Of a DNA stretch of 64,000 bases, positions 43,403 through 51,237 are shown in pieces. The translations under genes were made by a program, and so were the position numbers. Position 1 is the stretch's first letter. Each line of letters starts with the position of its first letter. The notes beneath the pieces are model-generated. The model saw nothing but the letters and a program-made list of their open reading frames with translations. It searched no databases and was not told the DNA's origin. Source of the stretch: Halomonas ventosae (GTDB lineage: Bacteria > Pseudomonadota > Gammaproteobacteria > Pseudomonadales > Halomonadaceae); NCBI RefSeq assembly GCF_004363555.1, contig NZ_SNZJ01000003.1, positions 1-64,000 of the forward strand, written 5' to 3'.

Positions 43403-44217
43403 GAGGCCCGCCTCACTCGTGACGGCAGCCGGCCTCGTTCGGCGCGGATCAGCTCGGCATAGGCGCGGCGTCGGGCAACCGGAAGATCAAGGATCTCGGG
43501 TTCAGTCCAGCGATAGGCGGACGCGATCAAGTGAACCTCGCGCAGGGGCGTCTCGACACCCGGAAACGCGAAGGTCAACGGATCGATCCGGGCCTTACTG
43601 GCCGACCCGCAATAGGGACAAACCGCGTCGACGCTGTCCGCGACATCGGGCGAGACCGCCTCCAGTGCCGCGTCGATCCGTGCAAGGTCGTGAAGGTCGA
43701 ACCGGATCGCCTCGGCCTCTGCCGCCTCCGAAAGCCCACAGAGCGCAGCAAAGACCCGGCGAGGATCTTCGACGTCGCGCATGCCCGCAAGCGCCTCCTC
43801 ATGGCCGCCATTCGGAGCCTCGAAACGGCGCCGCCCGAGACTCGTGGAAACCTCCGCGACGGGGAAACCCGGTCCCGCATCGACGTGCGGGATGTCGGTC
43901 AGGGAAAGGCGCAGGTCGAAACGCGCTCCGCAGGCATCGCACGGTGCTTCATACCAATCCCACTGGCCACGGAACCTCAGGGCCGCGCGCTGGAGCAGCC
44001 ATTCCCGCCCCGCCGCTGAGACCCGCCGCGCCGTTCCGCGATCCGCGGAGACTTCCCCGAACCCGGCACAGAGCGCCGCCAGGATCGTCGTCACCCGCGC
44101 CGGTCGCGAGCCTGCGCTGCCCGCCGCCTCGGCCACAGCAAGTTCGGCATGCCCGTCCAGCGCGCGATAGCGCGCTGGCGGATATGCCCTGGCCAGGGTT
44201 TCGGGGGCCCGGTCCAT
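43399..44217 (-). CDS. zinc-ribbon baseplate hub-assembly chaperone-like protein
   Basis: A 272-residue protein with two CxxC pairs, CDACGARFDLRLSL and CPYCGSASKARIDPL, which should form a zinc ribbon. The C-terminal REVHLIASAYRWTEPEILDL / ARRRAYAELIRAERG matches the end of T4-family baseplate hub-assembly chaperone-like proteins of phage-tail-like loci. Its start is six bases after the tube stop. It would help assemble the hub and is not expected in the final particle. The N-terminal half (LPS-like helix bundle) is without recognised domain. Confidence 0.7.
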   Translation of the reverse strand: MDRAPETLARAYPPARYRALDGHAELAVAEAAGSAGSRPARVTTILAALCAGFGEVSADRGTARRVSAAGREWLLQRAALRFRGQWDWYEAPCDACGARFDLRLSLTDIPHVDAGPGFPVAEVSTSLGRRRFEAPNGGHEEALAGMRDVEDPRRVFAALCGLSEAAEAEAIRFDLHDLARIDAALEAVSPDVADSVDAVCPYCGSASKARIDPLTFAFPGVETPLREVHLIASAYRWTEPEILDLPVARRRAYAELIRAERGRLPSRVRRAS

Positions 44218-44223
44218 GACAGA

Positions 44224-44736
44224 TCAGGTCTCAGATGGCTCGGTCACGGCCTCGTCCCGGACGAAACCTTCATGCTGCAGCGTGATGGTCTGGATACCCA
44301 CGGTGTTCATGTTGTTGGCATCGAACTCGGGCAGCGCCTGGAACTCGGACACCCAGGCGCGACGCAGCTGGTAGCTGATCGCCGGTACGCCCTGCAGGTT
44401 CAGCACGTTGATCACCACGTCGCGGCGGTAGTTCACGAGGCTCATCCCCGCGTCCCCGTCGCGAACGTTGTTCACGGCATTGGCCCACTCCTCGAAGATG
44501 GGATCGTGGGTCAGGCCCTGTTCCAACGCGACTGCCTCGAAGCTCGACCCTCCCGGCATCACTCTCTGGTAGGAGGGATCTCCTGCGGAGCGCCACTTGA
44601 CGGCCTCGGTGGTACGTTTCAGCGCGCCCATCTTGGTCAGACCGGCGACGGTCTGGCCGTTGATGACGATCTGGAACTTGAAGGTGCGATACGGATCGTA
44701 GCGATGCGCGTTCGCGGGGAAGGTTGGGGCAGGCAT
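44224..44736 (-). CDS. contractile tail tube protein (Afp1/Afp5-like)
   Basis: A 170-residue phage tail tube-type protein. The RTFKFQIVINGQTVAGLTK and ALKRTTEAVKWRSAGDPSY blocks, then KGLTHDPIFEEW-like (EQGLTHDPIFEEWANAV), match the eCIS tube family. The C-terminal LPEFDANNMNTVGIQTITLQ and HEGF are typical. It polymerises into the hollow tube, through which cargo is pushed. A strong GGAGGT lies upstream. Only one tube gene is present, against two in Afp. Confidence 0.92.
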   Translation of the reverse strand: MPAPTFPANAHRYDPYRTFKFQIVINGQTVAGLTKMGALKRTTEAVKWRSAGDPSYQRVMPGGSSFEAVALEQGLTHDPIFEEWANAVNNVRDGDAGMSLVNYRRDVVINVLNLQGVPAISYQLRRAWVSEFQALPEFDANNMNTVGIQTITLQHEGFVRDEAVTEPSET

Positions 44737-44773
44737 CGGGACCTCCTGCTATCTGGTTGCGGCGGGTCAGGCC

Positions 44774-46744
44774 TCAGCGAGTCTGACCAACGATCTGCTT
44801 GATCTGGACGACAACAAACTCGGCGGGCTTCAGAGGTGCGAAGCCCACCACCACACGCACGACGCCCGCGTCGATATCGGCCTGTGTCATCGTCGATCCC
44901 AGCCCGCACTTCACGTAGTAGGCGTCAGAGGCTTTCTCGCCCTGGAAGGCGCCCGCACGATGCAGCGTATCCATGAACGCACCGACATTGGCTCTCAGGC
45001 TCGACCAGAGCTTGTGGTCGTTGGGTTCGAAGACCACTGCCTGCAGCGCACCATAGAGGCTCTCGCCGATCATGTTCTGCGTGCGACGGACAGGGACGTA
45101 GCGGTATTCGGGCTTGGTCTTGGTCGCTCGCGTACGGGCTCCCCAGACCACCGTCGGCCCGATGATCGCCCGGAAGCAATTGACCCCGAACTCGTTGAGG
45201 TTGTCCTGCAGGTCTGCACCGATATCGATGGTCGGGCCCACGGCGCTGCGTAGCGTCGCCTCGAGCCCCGCTGGGGCCTTCCACACGCCCCGGCGGGCAT
45301 CGGTCCGCGCCCAGACACCGGCGGCGAAGGGCCCCGGCGGAATGCGGAATGTCTTGGGCAGGTTGGCCGCGGTATCGGGGTCGTAATAGGGGTTCGCCAC
45401 CTCCATCCACGGGTAGTAGAGCACCGAGTAGGGCGACGTCGGCGCGCCCAGATCCTTGACGTCGGTGGGGCTCTGCAGGCGCGCGGCCCCCACCGGGTCG
45501 GGGGGATCGATCAGGACCATGCGGTTCTGCATGAACTCCGCATGGGTGATGGCGGCCTCGAGAGCACCGTTGTCGCCGCCGGCGGTCCAGACCTTGCCGG
45601 GCAGCATGAGGATGGAGATGTCGCGGTAGTCGCGCAGATGGATCAGCGCGTTGGTGTAATCGGCATTGGCCGGCCCGCCATGATCGACTCCGCCCGCGAA
45701 ACTGATGTCCAGCGGCGTCGCAGGGTGGCCGGCCCAGGGCGACGGGTACGGCACCGCCGATCCGGTATCGAAGGCCAGCGACGCCTCCGCCGAGCCGCCC
45801 GACACCGTGACGGTATTCACGGTCCCGGCGGTCGCGCTCTGCCCGGGCAGAAGCAGAATCGTGTTGTCGCGCGTCACGGCGGCGACGAAATTGGCACGGG
45901 CACTCACAGTCGCGGTGCCGCGAGCCTGCGTCTGGATGACGGCGGCGAGATCGGCCAGCGTCGCCGCGCCGCCCGGGAAGGTCACGACGACCGGCTGGCC
46001 GCTCACCGTATCGCCGGTAAAGCTCAGCTCGATCGTGTCGCCGTTGGAGATCGTCGTGGGGTCGAGCCCCGACAGTTCGCCGCTCTCGAACCCCTCGATG
46101 GCGCCTCCACCGGCAGAGGCCACGGTTTCATGCCTTGCGGAGACCAGCATGCTGGCCTGGTCGATGGTCGCGGCGAGGAACTGCCCGCTGGCCGGGTCCA
46201 GCGTCATGTCGGTATGCGTTTCCAGCACCGGGTCGAGTTTGCCCTGCCCGTCCGGCACGCCAATCTCGACATCATAGGTCGCCAGAAGCGGGTTGGTATC
46301 CTCCACTGCGCGCCTGATCCTGAGCGCCATGGAATCGGCCCAGACACCCTCGGAACGGGCGGTGAAATAGAACCCCATCCCCGCATTGACCGGGTCGGTG
46401 AAGGCGGCGCTGGAGGCCTCGCCATTGCCGTCACCGACCGGCACGATATAGGCCCTGGTCCCGCCATTGGCGAAGAAGGACTGTACCGCGAAACCGAAAC
46501 TGTCCGGGGTGCTGCCCATGTTGCGCAAGCCTCCCGCCGCACCGTCCAACTCGCCGAAATGACTGGCGAACTGCGCCTGGCTGGTGATGAAGACCGGCTT
46601 GCCGTCTTCCTTGTCGTCGGTCACCAGGGCCCCGCGATTCACTCGACCGATGAAGGCCGCAACGGAGGTCGAGGCCGCCTCGATGGCCAGCAGGCCTGAT
46701 GGCACATGTTCGATATAGACGCCCGGATGCATGTAGTTGGACAT
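44774..46744 (-). CDS. contractile sheath protein (Afp2-4-like)
   Basis: A 656-residue sheath protein. The N-terminal MHPGVYIEHVPSG block, AAFIGRVNRG and FFANGGTRAYIVPV are family marks. The C-terminal third (KDLGAPTSPYSVLYYPWMEV, GPFAAGVWARTDARRGVWKA, GVNCFRAIIGPTVVWGARTR, YRYVPVRRTQNMI) is the conserved sheath core. It ends with GFAPLKPAEFVVVQIKQI, which forms the linker strand to neighbouring subunits. About 250 central residues form a variable surface insertion. Only one sheath gene is present. The ATG at 46744 follows GAGGAGAAACCGGC and is the first large gene of the operon. Confidence 0.93.
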   Translation of the reverse strand: MSNYMHPGVYIEHVPSGLLAIEAASTSVAAFIGRVNRGALVTDDKEDGKPVFITSQAQFASHFGELDGAAGGLRNMGSTPDSFGFAVQSFFANGGTRAYIVPVGDGNGEASSAAFTDPVNAGMGFYFTARSEGVWADSMALRIRRAVEDTNPLLATYDVEIGVPDGQGKLDPVLETHTDMTLDPASGQFLAATIDQASMLVSARHETVASAGGGAIEGFESGELSGLDPTTISNGDTIELSFTGDTVSGQPVVVTFPGGAATLADLAAVIQTQARGTATVSARANFVAAVTRDNTILLLPGQSATAGTVNTVTVSGGSAEASLAFDTGSAVPYPSPWAGHPATPLDISFAGGVDHGGPANADYTNALIHLRDYRDISILMLPGKVWTAGGDNGALEAAITHAEFMQNRMVLIDPPDPVGAARLQSPTDVKDLGAPTSPYSVLYYPWMEVANPYYDPDTAANLPKTFRIPPGPFAAGVWARTDARRGVWKAPAGLEATLRSAVGPTIDIGADLQDNLNEFGVNCFRAIIGPTVVWGARTRATKTKPEYRYVPVRRTQNMIGESLYGALQAVVFEPNDHKLWSSLRANVGAFMDTLHRAGAFQGEKASDAYYVKCGLGSTMTQADIDAGVVRVVVGFAPLKPAEFVVVQIKQIVGQTR

Positions 46745-46909
46745 GCCGGTTTCTCCTCGGCTTTTGCTGGCCGGGACCCCCGCTCGCGAATCGGCAGGAC
46801 CGAGGTTTCTGCACCCAGTTTGGGCGCAGTCGCTCAGCCGGGGATCATGGCCGGATGCGCCACGACTCGCGCGCAGGTTGCACAGCGCTCTGCCGGGCCT
46901 CCCGGCGCG

Positions 46910-46978
46910 TCACCATTCCGTTACCCGTCGATCCAGCGCACCGAACAGGAAACCATCGACAGAGGTGAAATCGGACAT
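46910..46978 (-). CDS. 22-codon ORF in the island leader with a strong ribosome site
   Basis: The ORF reads MSDFTSVDGFLFGALDRRVT then Glu-Trp-stop, and starts at ATG 46978 preceded by GGAGGTGGGCCG. It lies 165 bases upstream of the sheath start on the same strand. It could be a leader peptide or the start of a decayed gene. There is no homology evidence. Confidence 0.3.
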   Translation of the reverse strand: MSDFTSVDGFLFGALDRRVTEW

Positions 46979-47417
46979 CGGCCCACCTCCAGCAACAGAC
47001 AATACGTTGCGCAGAAGGTCGGTAACGCTGCCCGTGACGAACCGTTTCAGAAGTGTAGGTGGTTTAACCGCCGCCGCCATTCATACAAGTCTCTTACCTG
47101 GTGTCATGTCCCGCAAACTAAGCAGTAGAGTTACCCCTCCTCAGTCACCGGGCTGAGGTATAAAAGCAGATACCGAGCAGTTTCTCTCGTAACATCAAGA
47201 TGTTCTTGCCAGAACACGATTCAAGAGGACTAGTGCCATGGGTGAAAACCTATCACGGATAAATCCGCGTTGAGTTTGATGGCCAGTGCACCCTCGGATC
47301 GCGTCCGCCACGGCGTGGCCAGCCAACTCCATACCGGGGTGTTGCAACGAGCCAAGGACTGGATCGATCTCGGCGACACCAACATGCTTCGCCGCGATTC
47401 ACCCTGGCAACTTGGTT

Positions 47418-47456
47418 GCAAGGGTCGCAGGTTGGAATCCTGTCGCTCCAAACAGA
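47418..47456 (+). repeat. right tRNA-3'-end-like direct repeat (candidate attR)
   Basis: The repeat matches 21685-21723 at 35 of 39 positions and has the same strand orientation. Differences include a G in the T-loop (TTGGAAT instead of TTCGAAT) and AACA instead of GACC at the 3' end, so this copy is the more decayed one. No D-arm or anticodon arm precedes it. Confidence 0.65.
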
Positions 47457-47598
47457 AACATGATGAGAAAAAGTCATGTACAGGTCATGCGGGTGGGTTT
47501 TTTCGATTCCTGTCATCAAGCTGACCCCTGGAGATCATCTGACTGACATCTCCCGACGCTAGCCTCCGATCGAGGTACCCGGCCGGGAGAGACACGAC

Positions 47599-47742
47599 AT
47601 GTCCGAGCACAGGAGACGGCCACTCGGCCGCGATGAAATCGAGTTTCTGGTGCAGTTGGCCAACGGAAACGCCCTGGCCCGCCAACGGCGCCGTGACAGG
47701 GAAGCCCGCCGTCCACGACCGCGTCATCAGCAGGACGAATAG
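47599..47742 (+). CDS. small basic protein, hypothetical
   Basis: A 47-residue ORF starts at ATG 47599 after GGGAGAGACACGAC. It begins MSEHRRRPLGRDEIEFLVQ and ends in a run of Arg/Pro (ARRPRPRHQQDE). It lies between the right repeat and the SixA/CHAD gene. The ribosome site and in-frame stop are real, but no family is recognised. Confidence 0.4.
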   Translation: MSEHRRRPLGRDEIEFLVQLANGNALARQRRRDREARRPRPRHQQDE

Positions 47743-47802
47743 CACCAGCGCCGCCACCCTGACCTAGGCTGTGCCATGAAGGCCATCGTCGGGGAGGCAC
47801 CA

Positions 47803-49191
47803 ATGAAAGAGCTCTACCTGCTGCGTCACGCCAAGGCATCGCGCGCCAGCGGCAGCATGGCGGACTGTCACCGGCCCCTCAGCCGACGCGGACGACGCCA
47901 GGCGGCGGCCATGGCCGGGCCCCTGCAGCGCCTCGGCGCTCTGGATGGCGAGATCCATGTCAGCACATCGACCCGCACCCGCCAGACCCTGCTGGGCATC
48001 GCTGAGCAGTTGCCTGCGTTATCCCCCGACAGTTGCGCCCGATACACAGAGGCGCTTCACACCTTCGACTGGAAGGCGCTTCGGACATGGTTGATGGCCC
48101 TACCACCCGATTGCGACAGGGTCATGCTGATCGGCCACAACCCGGCCCTGACCAAGCTCGCCCGTTGGCTGTGCAGGCAGGCGGCCGCCGAGCTGCCCAC
48201 CGGGGGGCTGCTCAGCCTCACCCTGCCCGTGGAGAGCTGGCAGGACCTCCGCAAGCACCGGGGCGAACGGGTCTCCCGGCTGACGCCAGGCGAGGCAAGC
48301 CATGCGCTGTTCAGGAAGCAGGCCCCCCGGGCACCCGACCTCGACCGAGCACGTCCCGACAAGCGCATCATCGGCCTGCTGACCCATCAATACCGCATGG
48401 TGAGGGCCCTGGAGCCCGGCGTGATCGCCGGCATCGACCCGGAATTCCTGCACCAGTATCGCGTCAACCTGCGGCGCAGCCGTGCCATCGCAGAGTCGGT
48501 GAGGGCCATCACCCGGGTGCCCGGCCTCGGCAAGCTCCTCAAGCGCCTGAAGCATCGCGCACGGGCCACCAGCGACCTGCGGGACCTGGATGTGTTTCTC
48601 GAGACCCTGGACCGGCAGCCCGCTTCGCTATCGGAGCAGGCCCGCAAGAGGCTGCAGGACTGGCTGGCGCATCAGCGCCGGGAGCATCACGCGGCCCTCT
48701 GCCACGCCATGGCACAGCCGGGCTATGCCCGCGACATGGCGAGATGGCGGCAGTTCCTTTCGGACAAGCGGTTTCACCAGGCGCTCGGGGCGGTAACGCC
48801 GGAACAGGTCGAGGCGGTGCTGGCCGAGCGGACCCTGCAGCATGACGCTGACCTGGCGGCCCTTGCCGACGACTCCCCCGACACGTCGCTCCATGAACTG
48901 CGCAAGACCGTCAAGCGCATTCGCTACCTGGCGGAGCTGGATCCACGGCGACACCGCGACCTCCTCGCCGGCCTGAAGCGGCGCCAGACGCTGCTCGGTG
49001 AGTTTCAGGATCTCTGCACCCAGCAGGCCTGGGTCCGGGCATGCATCGCGTCGATGCCCGATACACCCCCTCCAGAAGGCGTTAAGAAAGAGTGCCTCGA
49101 CTGGCTCGACTGCCTCGAGGTGCGCAAGGCCGAGCTCCACCGGGCCGTCATGGCGCTCGACCCGCTGCAAGAAGCCCCTCCATTACCATGA
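47803..49191 (+). CDS. SixA-like phosphohistidine phosphatase fused to a CHAD domain
   Basis: A 462-residue protein. Residues 1-150 form a histidine-phosphatase domain (LYLLRHAKASR with the catalytic RHA, then DRVMLIGHNPALTKLARWL with the second His). A CHAD domain follows from about residue 195 to the C-terminus (HQYRVNLRRSRAIAESV, the helical middle, and LHELRKTVKRIRYLAEL). CHAD domains bind inorganic polyphosphate through conserved His and basic residues, so the fusion may join phosphate release to polyP binding. The start at 47803 is preceded by GGGGAGGCACCA; the in-frame ATG at 47776 is less likely. Confidence 0.85.
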   Translation: MKELYLLRHAKASRASGSMADCHRPLSRRGRRQAAAMAGPLQRLGALDGEIHVSTSTRTRQTLLGIAEQLPALSPDSCARYTEALHTFDWKALRTWLMALPPDCDRVMLIGHNPALTKLARWLCRQAAAELPTGGLLSLTLPVESWQDLRKHRGERVSRLTPGEASHALFRKQAPRAPDLDRARPDKRIIGLLTHQYRMVRALEPGVIAGIDPEFLHQYRVNLRRSRAIAESVRAITRVPGLGKLLKRLKHRARATSDLRDLDVFLETLDRQPASLSEQARKRLQDWLAHQRREHHAALCHAMAQPGYARDMARWRQFLSDKRFHQALGAVTPEQVEAVLAERTLQHDADLAALADDSPDTSLHELRKTVKRIRYLAELDPRRHRDLLAGLKRRQTLLGEFQDLCTQQAWVRACIASMPDTPPPEGVKKECLDWLDCLEVRKAELHRAVMALDPLQEAPPLP

Positions 49192-49274
49192 GGCAGCCTG
49201 CCCGGCGATCGGCGGATATCACCCGCCAATCAACGCCAGGAGCGAGCCCGGCTGTCGCCGAGACAGGCATAAAG

Positions 49275-49306
49275 AGGCCCGCCCGGAAAGCCTCCGCGGC
49301 GGGCCT
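49275..49306. terminator. bidirectional terminator between convergent genes
   Basis: A 9-bp stem AGGCCCGCC (49275-49283) / GGCGGGCCT (49298-49306) lies between the ends of the SixA/CHAD gene and the Gly/Glu-repeat gene. Short T-rich stretches follow on the minus strand (CTTTA), so termination in that direction is the better supported. Confidence 0.6.
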
Positions 49307-49352
49307 GTCACCTGGGAAGCCCCTGCTGGCGTCGCCCAGCGGTGCCGATGGC

Positions 49353-50399
49353 TCAGTAACGCCCGAGCAGCGATTCCAGCTTGAAGGTACTGGAGGAGAG
49401 CTCGCCGTGGCTCATTACCGGAGCCTGGGGCGCCTCGGCTGAGGGCCAGGCCGCCATCGCGTCATCATAGGCCGCCTTCAGTTCCTCGAGGGTTGTCTCG
49501 TCGCTGGCCCTGAAGAGCTCAGCCTGCTGTTCGAGCAGCGCCCTGGCGGTCAGCATGAAGCCGCGTCCATCCTGATACTCCGGGACGTTGACGAACTGGC
49601 CGTTGTCCACGGCCTCCTCGTACTCGTGCTTCGCCTGGCGCAGCAGGACCAGCTGGACACGACTCTGGAACGCGACATCGTCACGCAGCTCGGCGTCGAC
49701 ATCCTGCATGGCGACATCGATGGCCTGGAGGGCTGCCTGATAGGCGTCGGCATGCTCACGCCAATCCCCGCCCTCTCTAGCCTGATCGACCAGAGCCCGG
49801 AGCCTGTCCTCGAACGACCTAACGCCGCGGGTCTCGAAGGCCGACTCCAGCGGCTCGTAGTGCTCCTCGAGGGGGTGGCCGAAATGCGGCTGGGAGGCGG
49901 TCTGCGCCCCTTCCTGATAGAGCTCGCGGGCGATGGCCAGGTGCCCCTTCATCATGGCCAGGTTGGTGTAGTAGATACCGGGGTTGCTGGCGTCGATGCC
50001 GTGCCCCGCTTCACCGCCTTCACCACCTTCACCACCTTCACCACCTTCACCACTTTCACCACCTTCGCCGCCAGCGGAGGCATTCAGGTAGGCAAACACT
50101 GAGAAGGGGTCCGCCGCGGCGCGGCCTTCTCCACCCTCACCGCCTTCGCCACCTTCCTGGTGACCGGCTTCACCGCCTTCGCCACCTTTCTGGTGGCCGC
50201 CTTCACCGCCCTCGCCACCTTCCTGATGGCCGGCTTCACCGCCTTCGCCACCCTGTTCGGCATGGGCGAGCATCAGGCTATCAGGCCCTTGGGTGAGGTC
50301 GTCCGAGACCAGGGGATCGGCCCAACTGGCCGCGCTGGAGCCCAGCAGAACAGAGGCGCCGACGCCGACCCAAAGCTTGGTGCGGGTGCTGTTAGACAT
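49353..50399 (-). CDS. secreted Gly/Glu-repeat protein, function unknown
   Basis: A 348-residue protein. The N-terminal signal peptide (SVLLGSSAASWA, cleavage near residue 27) is followed by low-complexity GGEGGEAGHQE-type repeats in two blocks (mature residues about 30-90 and 105-130). The C-terminal domain is helical (HLAIARELYQEGAQTASQPH, then EYEEAVDNGQFVNVPEYQDG, a globular part of about 180 residues). It is likely periplasmic. Glu and His residues in the repeats could chelate metal. The start ATG at 50399 follows AGGAAG. It is divergent from PiuC, and an iron-related role is possible but unproven. Confidence 0.7.
   Translation of the reverse strand: MSNSTRTKLWVGVGASVLLGSSAASWADPLVSDDLTQGPDSLMLAHAEQGGEGGEAGHQEGGEGGEGGHQKGGEGGEAGHQEGGEGGEGGEGRAAADPFSVFAYLNASAGGEGGESGEGGEGGEGGEGGEAGHGIDASNPGIYYTNLAMMKGHLAIARELYQEGAQTASQPHFGHPLEEHYEPLESAFETRGVRSFEDRLRALVDQAREGGDWREHADAYQAALQAIDVAMQDVDAELRDDVAFQSRVQLVLLRQAKHEYEEAVDNGQFVNVPEYQDGRGFMLTARALLEQQAELFRASDETTLEELKAAYDDAMAAWPSAEAPQAPVMSHGELSSSTFKLESLLGRY
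50010..50262. repeat. low-complexity 9/12-bp repeat encoding Gly-Gly-Glu
   Basis: On the plus strand the unit CCTTCACCA/CCTTCGCCA repeats with 9-bp spacing inside a larger 33-bp pattern that includes CTGGTGACCGGCTTC-type segments. This encodes the GGE repeats of the protein on the minus strand. Confidence 0.75.
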
Positions 50400-50511
50400 G
50401 CAAACTTCCTTATTGAACGCGATTGACAATAGCCTCGGCCGTGCTGGCCTGAGGATCGACGACCCATTATTGTCGTGTGCAGAAGGTTAATGCAAATGGT
50501 TCACAGGTGCT

Positions 50512-50517
50512 TATAAT
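50512..50517 (+). promoter_or_regulatory. candidate -10 element for piuC
   Basis: A perfect TATAAT (50512-50517) lies 32 bases before the GTG of piuC. The -35 region is weak (TTAATG-type, spacing not optimal). I could not see a clear Fur box, although the region is AT-rich relative to its neighbours. Confidence 0.4.
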
Positions 50518-50549
50518 TGGCAATCTCCTTCTCAACTGGAGCGCCTATT

Positions 50550-51224
50550 GTGATTCTCTGCATCGATCAGGTCATCCCGGCGAAGCTGCTGTCACGGGTT
50601 CAGTCGGCCCTGGCCGACGCCGCCTATCGGGATGGGCGGGAAACTGCCGGTTGGCATGCCCGCACCGTCAAGCAGAACGAGCAGGCCGATGGCCGCCAAC
50701 CCGAGGTGATCGCCCTGCGTGAGGAGCTGGCATCGGCGCTACAGCGCCACCCACTGTTCCAGATGGCCGCTCGCCCCCGACACATGAAACCGCTGATGTT
50801 CAGCCGCTATAAGGAAGGCATGAGCTACGGCAATCATGTCGACGATGCGATCATGGCCACGCCCCAGGGCGCCATGCGCACCGACCTCTCCTTCACCCTC
50901 TTCCTGAACGACCCGGCCAGCTACGAGGGCGGGGAGCTGCTGATCGACTCGACCGCAGGGGAGCAGACCTACAAGTTGCCCGCCGGCGCCCTGATCCTCT
51001 ATCCCTCATCGACCCTGCACCGTGTCGAGCCTGTCACCCAGGGCGAACGGCTGGCCGCAGTAGGCTGGGCACAGAGCCAGGTGCGAGAACCACAGCAGCG
51101 GGAGATCCTCTTCGATCTGGATACCACGCGTCGCCAGGAATTCGAGGCCAACGGCAAGACCCACACCTTTGACATGCTGTCGAAGAGCCTCGCCAACCTG
51201 CTACGCATGTGGGCGGAAGTGTAG
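50550..51224 (+). CDS. piuC: PKHD-type Fe(II)/2-oxoglutarate hydroxylase (PiuC/YbiX)
   Basis: A 224-residue enzyme of the YbiX/PiuC family. The iron ligands are H96 and D98 (SYGNHVDDA) and the His of YPSSTLHRVEPV, with Arg of GERLAAVGW as 2-oxoglutarate ligand. Other marks are MKPLMFSRYKEG, MRTDLSFTLFLNDP and the C-terminal LLRMWAEV. PiuC is linked to siderophore uptake (with PiuA) in pseudomonads; its substrate is not known. The GTG start (50550) is used because GGAG lies at 50538-50541 and the family begins at this point. Confidence 0.88.
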   Translation: MILCIDQVIPAKLLSRVQSALADAAYRDGRETAGWHARTVKQNEQADGRQPEVIALREELASALQRHPLFQMAARPRHMKPLMFSRYKEGMSYGNHVDDAIMATPQGAMRTDLSFTLFLNDPASYEGGELLIDSTAGEQTYKLPAGALILYPSSTLHRVEPVTQGERLAAVGWAQSQVREPQQREILFDLDTTRRQEFEANGKTHTFDMLSKSLANLLRMWAEV

Positions 51225-51237
51225 GTCACAGCCAGGT

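Larger units (their letters stand above)
21685..47456. mobile_element. genomic island carrying an eCIS-type contractile injection system
   Basis: The segment is bounded by 39-bp direct repeats (35 identities) that look like the 3' end of a tRNA gene. Between them is one minus-strand operon (46744 to 21843) of phage-tail-like genes, flanked by plus-strand host-type genes. The gene set (sheath, tube, LysM, gp25, baseplate J, DUF4255, AAA+, DUF4157) is that of Afp/PVC-like extracellular contractile injection systems. No integrase, recombinase, capsid, portal or terminase gene is present, so this is not a functional prophage. Mobilisation is inferred from the repeats only. Confidence 0.75.
46745..47598. 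promoter_or_regulatory. island operon leader and right boundary region
   Basis: No large gene is supported. It contains the 22-codon ORF, a short hairpin (CCTCAG 47139-47144 / CTGAGG 47153-47158), the near-palindrome AACATC-AA-GATGTT (47191-47204) directly beside GTTCT-TGCC-AGAAC (47202-47215), and the right tRNA-like repeat at 47418-47456. The paired inverted repeats are candidate operators for the eCIS operon. I could not define a -35/-10 pair with confidence. Nothing convincing is seen from 47216 to 47417. Confidence 0.45.

Noticed and set aside
46706..47128. A 140-residue plus-strand gene in the island leader
   Set aside because: Its start lies within the sheath gene in antisense; no ribosome site or domain.
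47370..47456. An intact tRNA gene at the right island boundary
   Set aside because: It has the same 3' part only, with a T-loop change; no D-arm or anticodon arm.
47270..47524. A small plus-strand gene reading across the right repeat
   Set aside because: It lacks a ribosome site and runs through the tRNA-like repeat, where such frames arise by chance.
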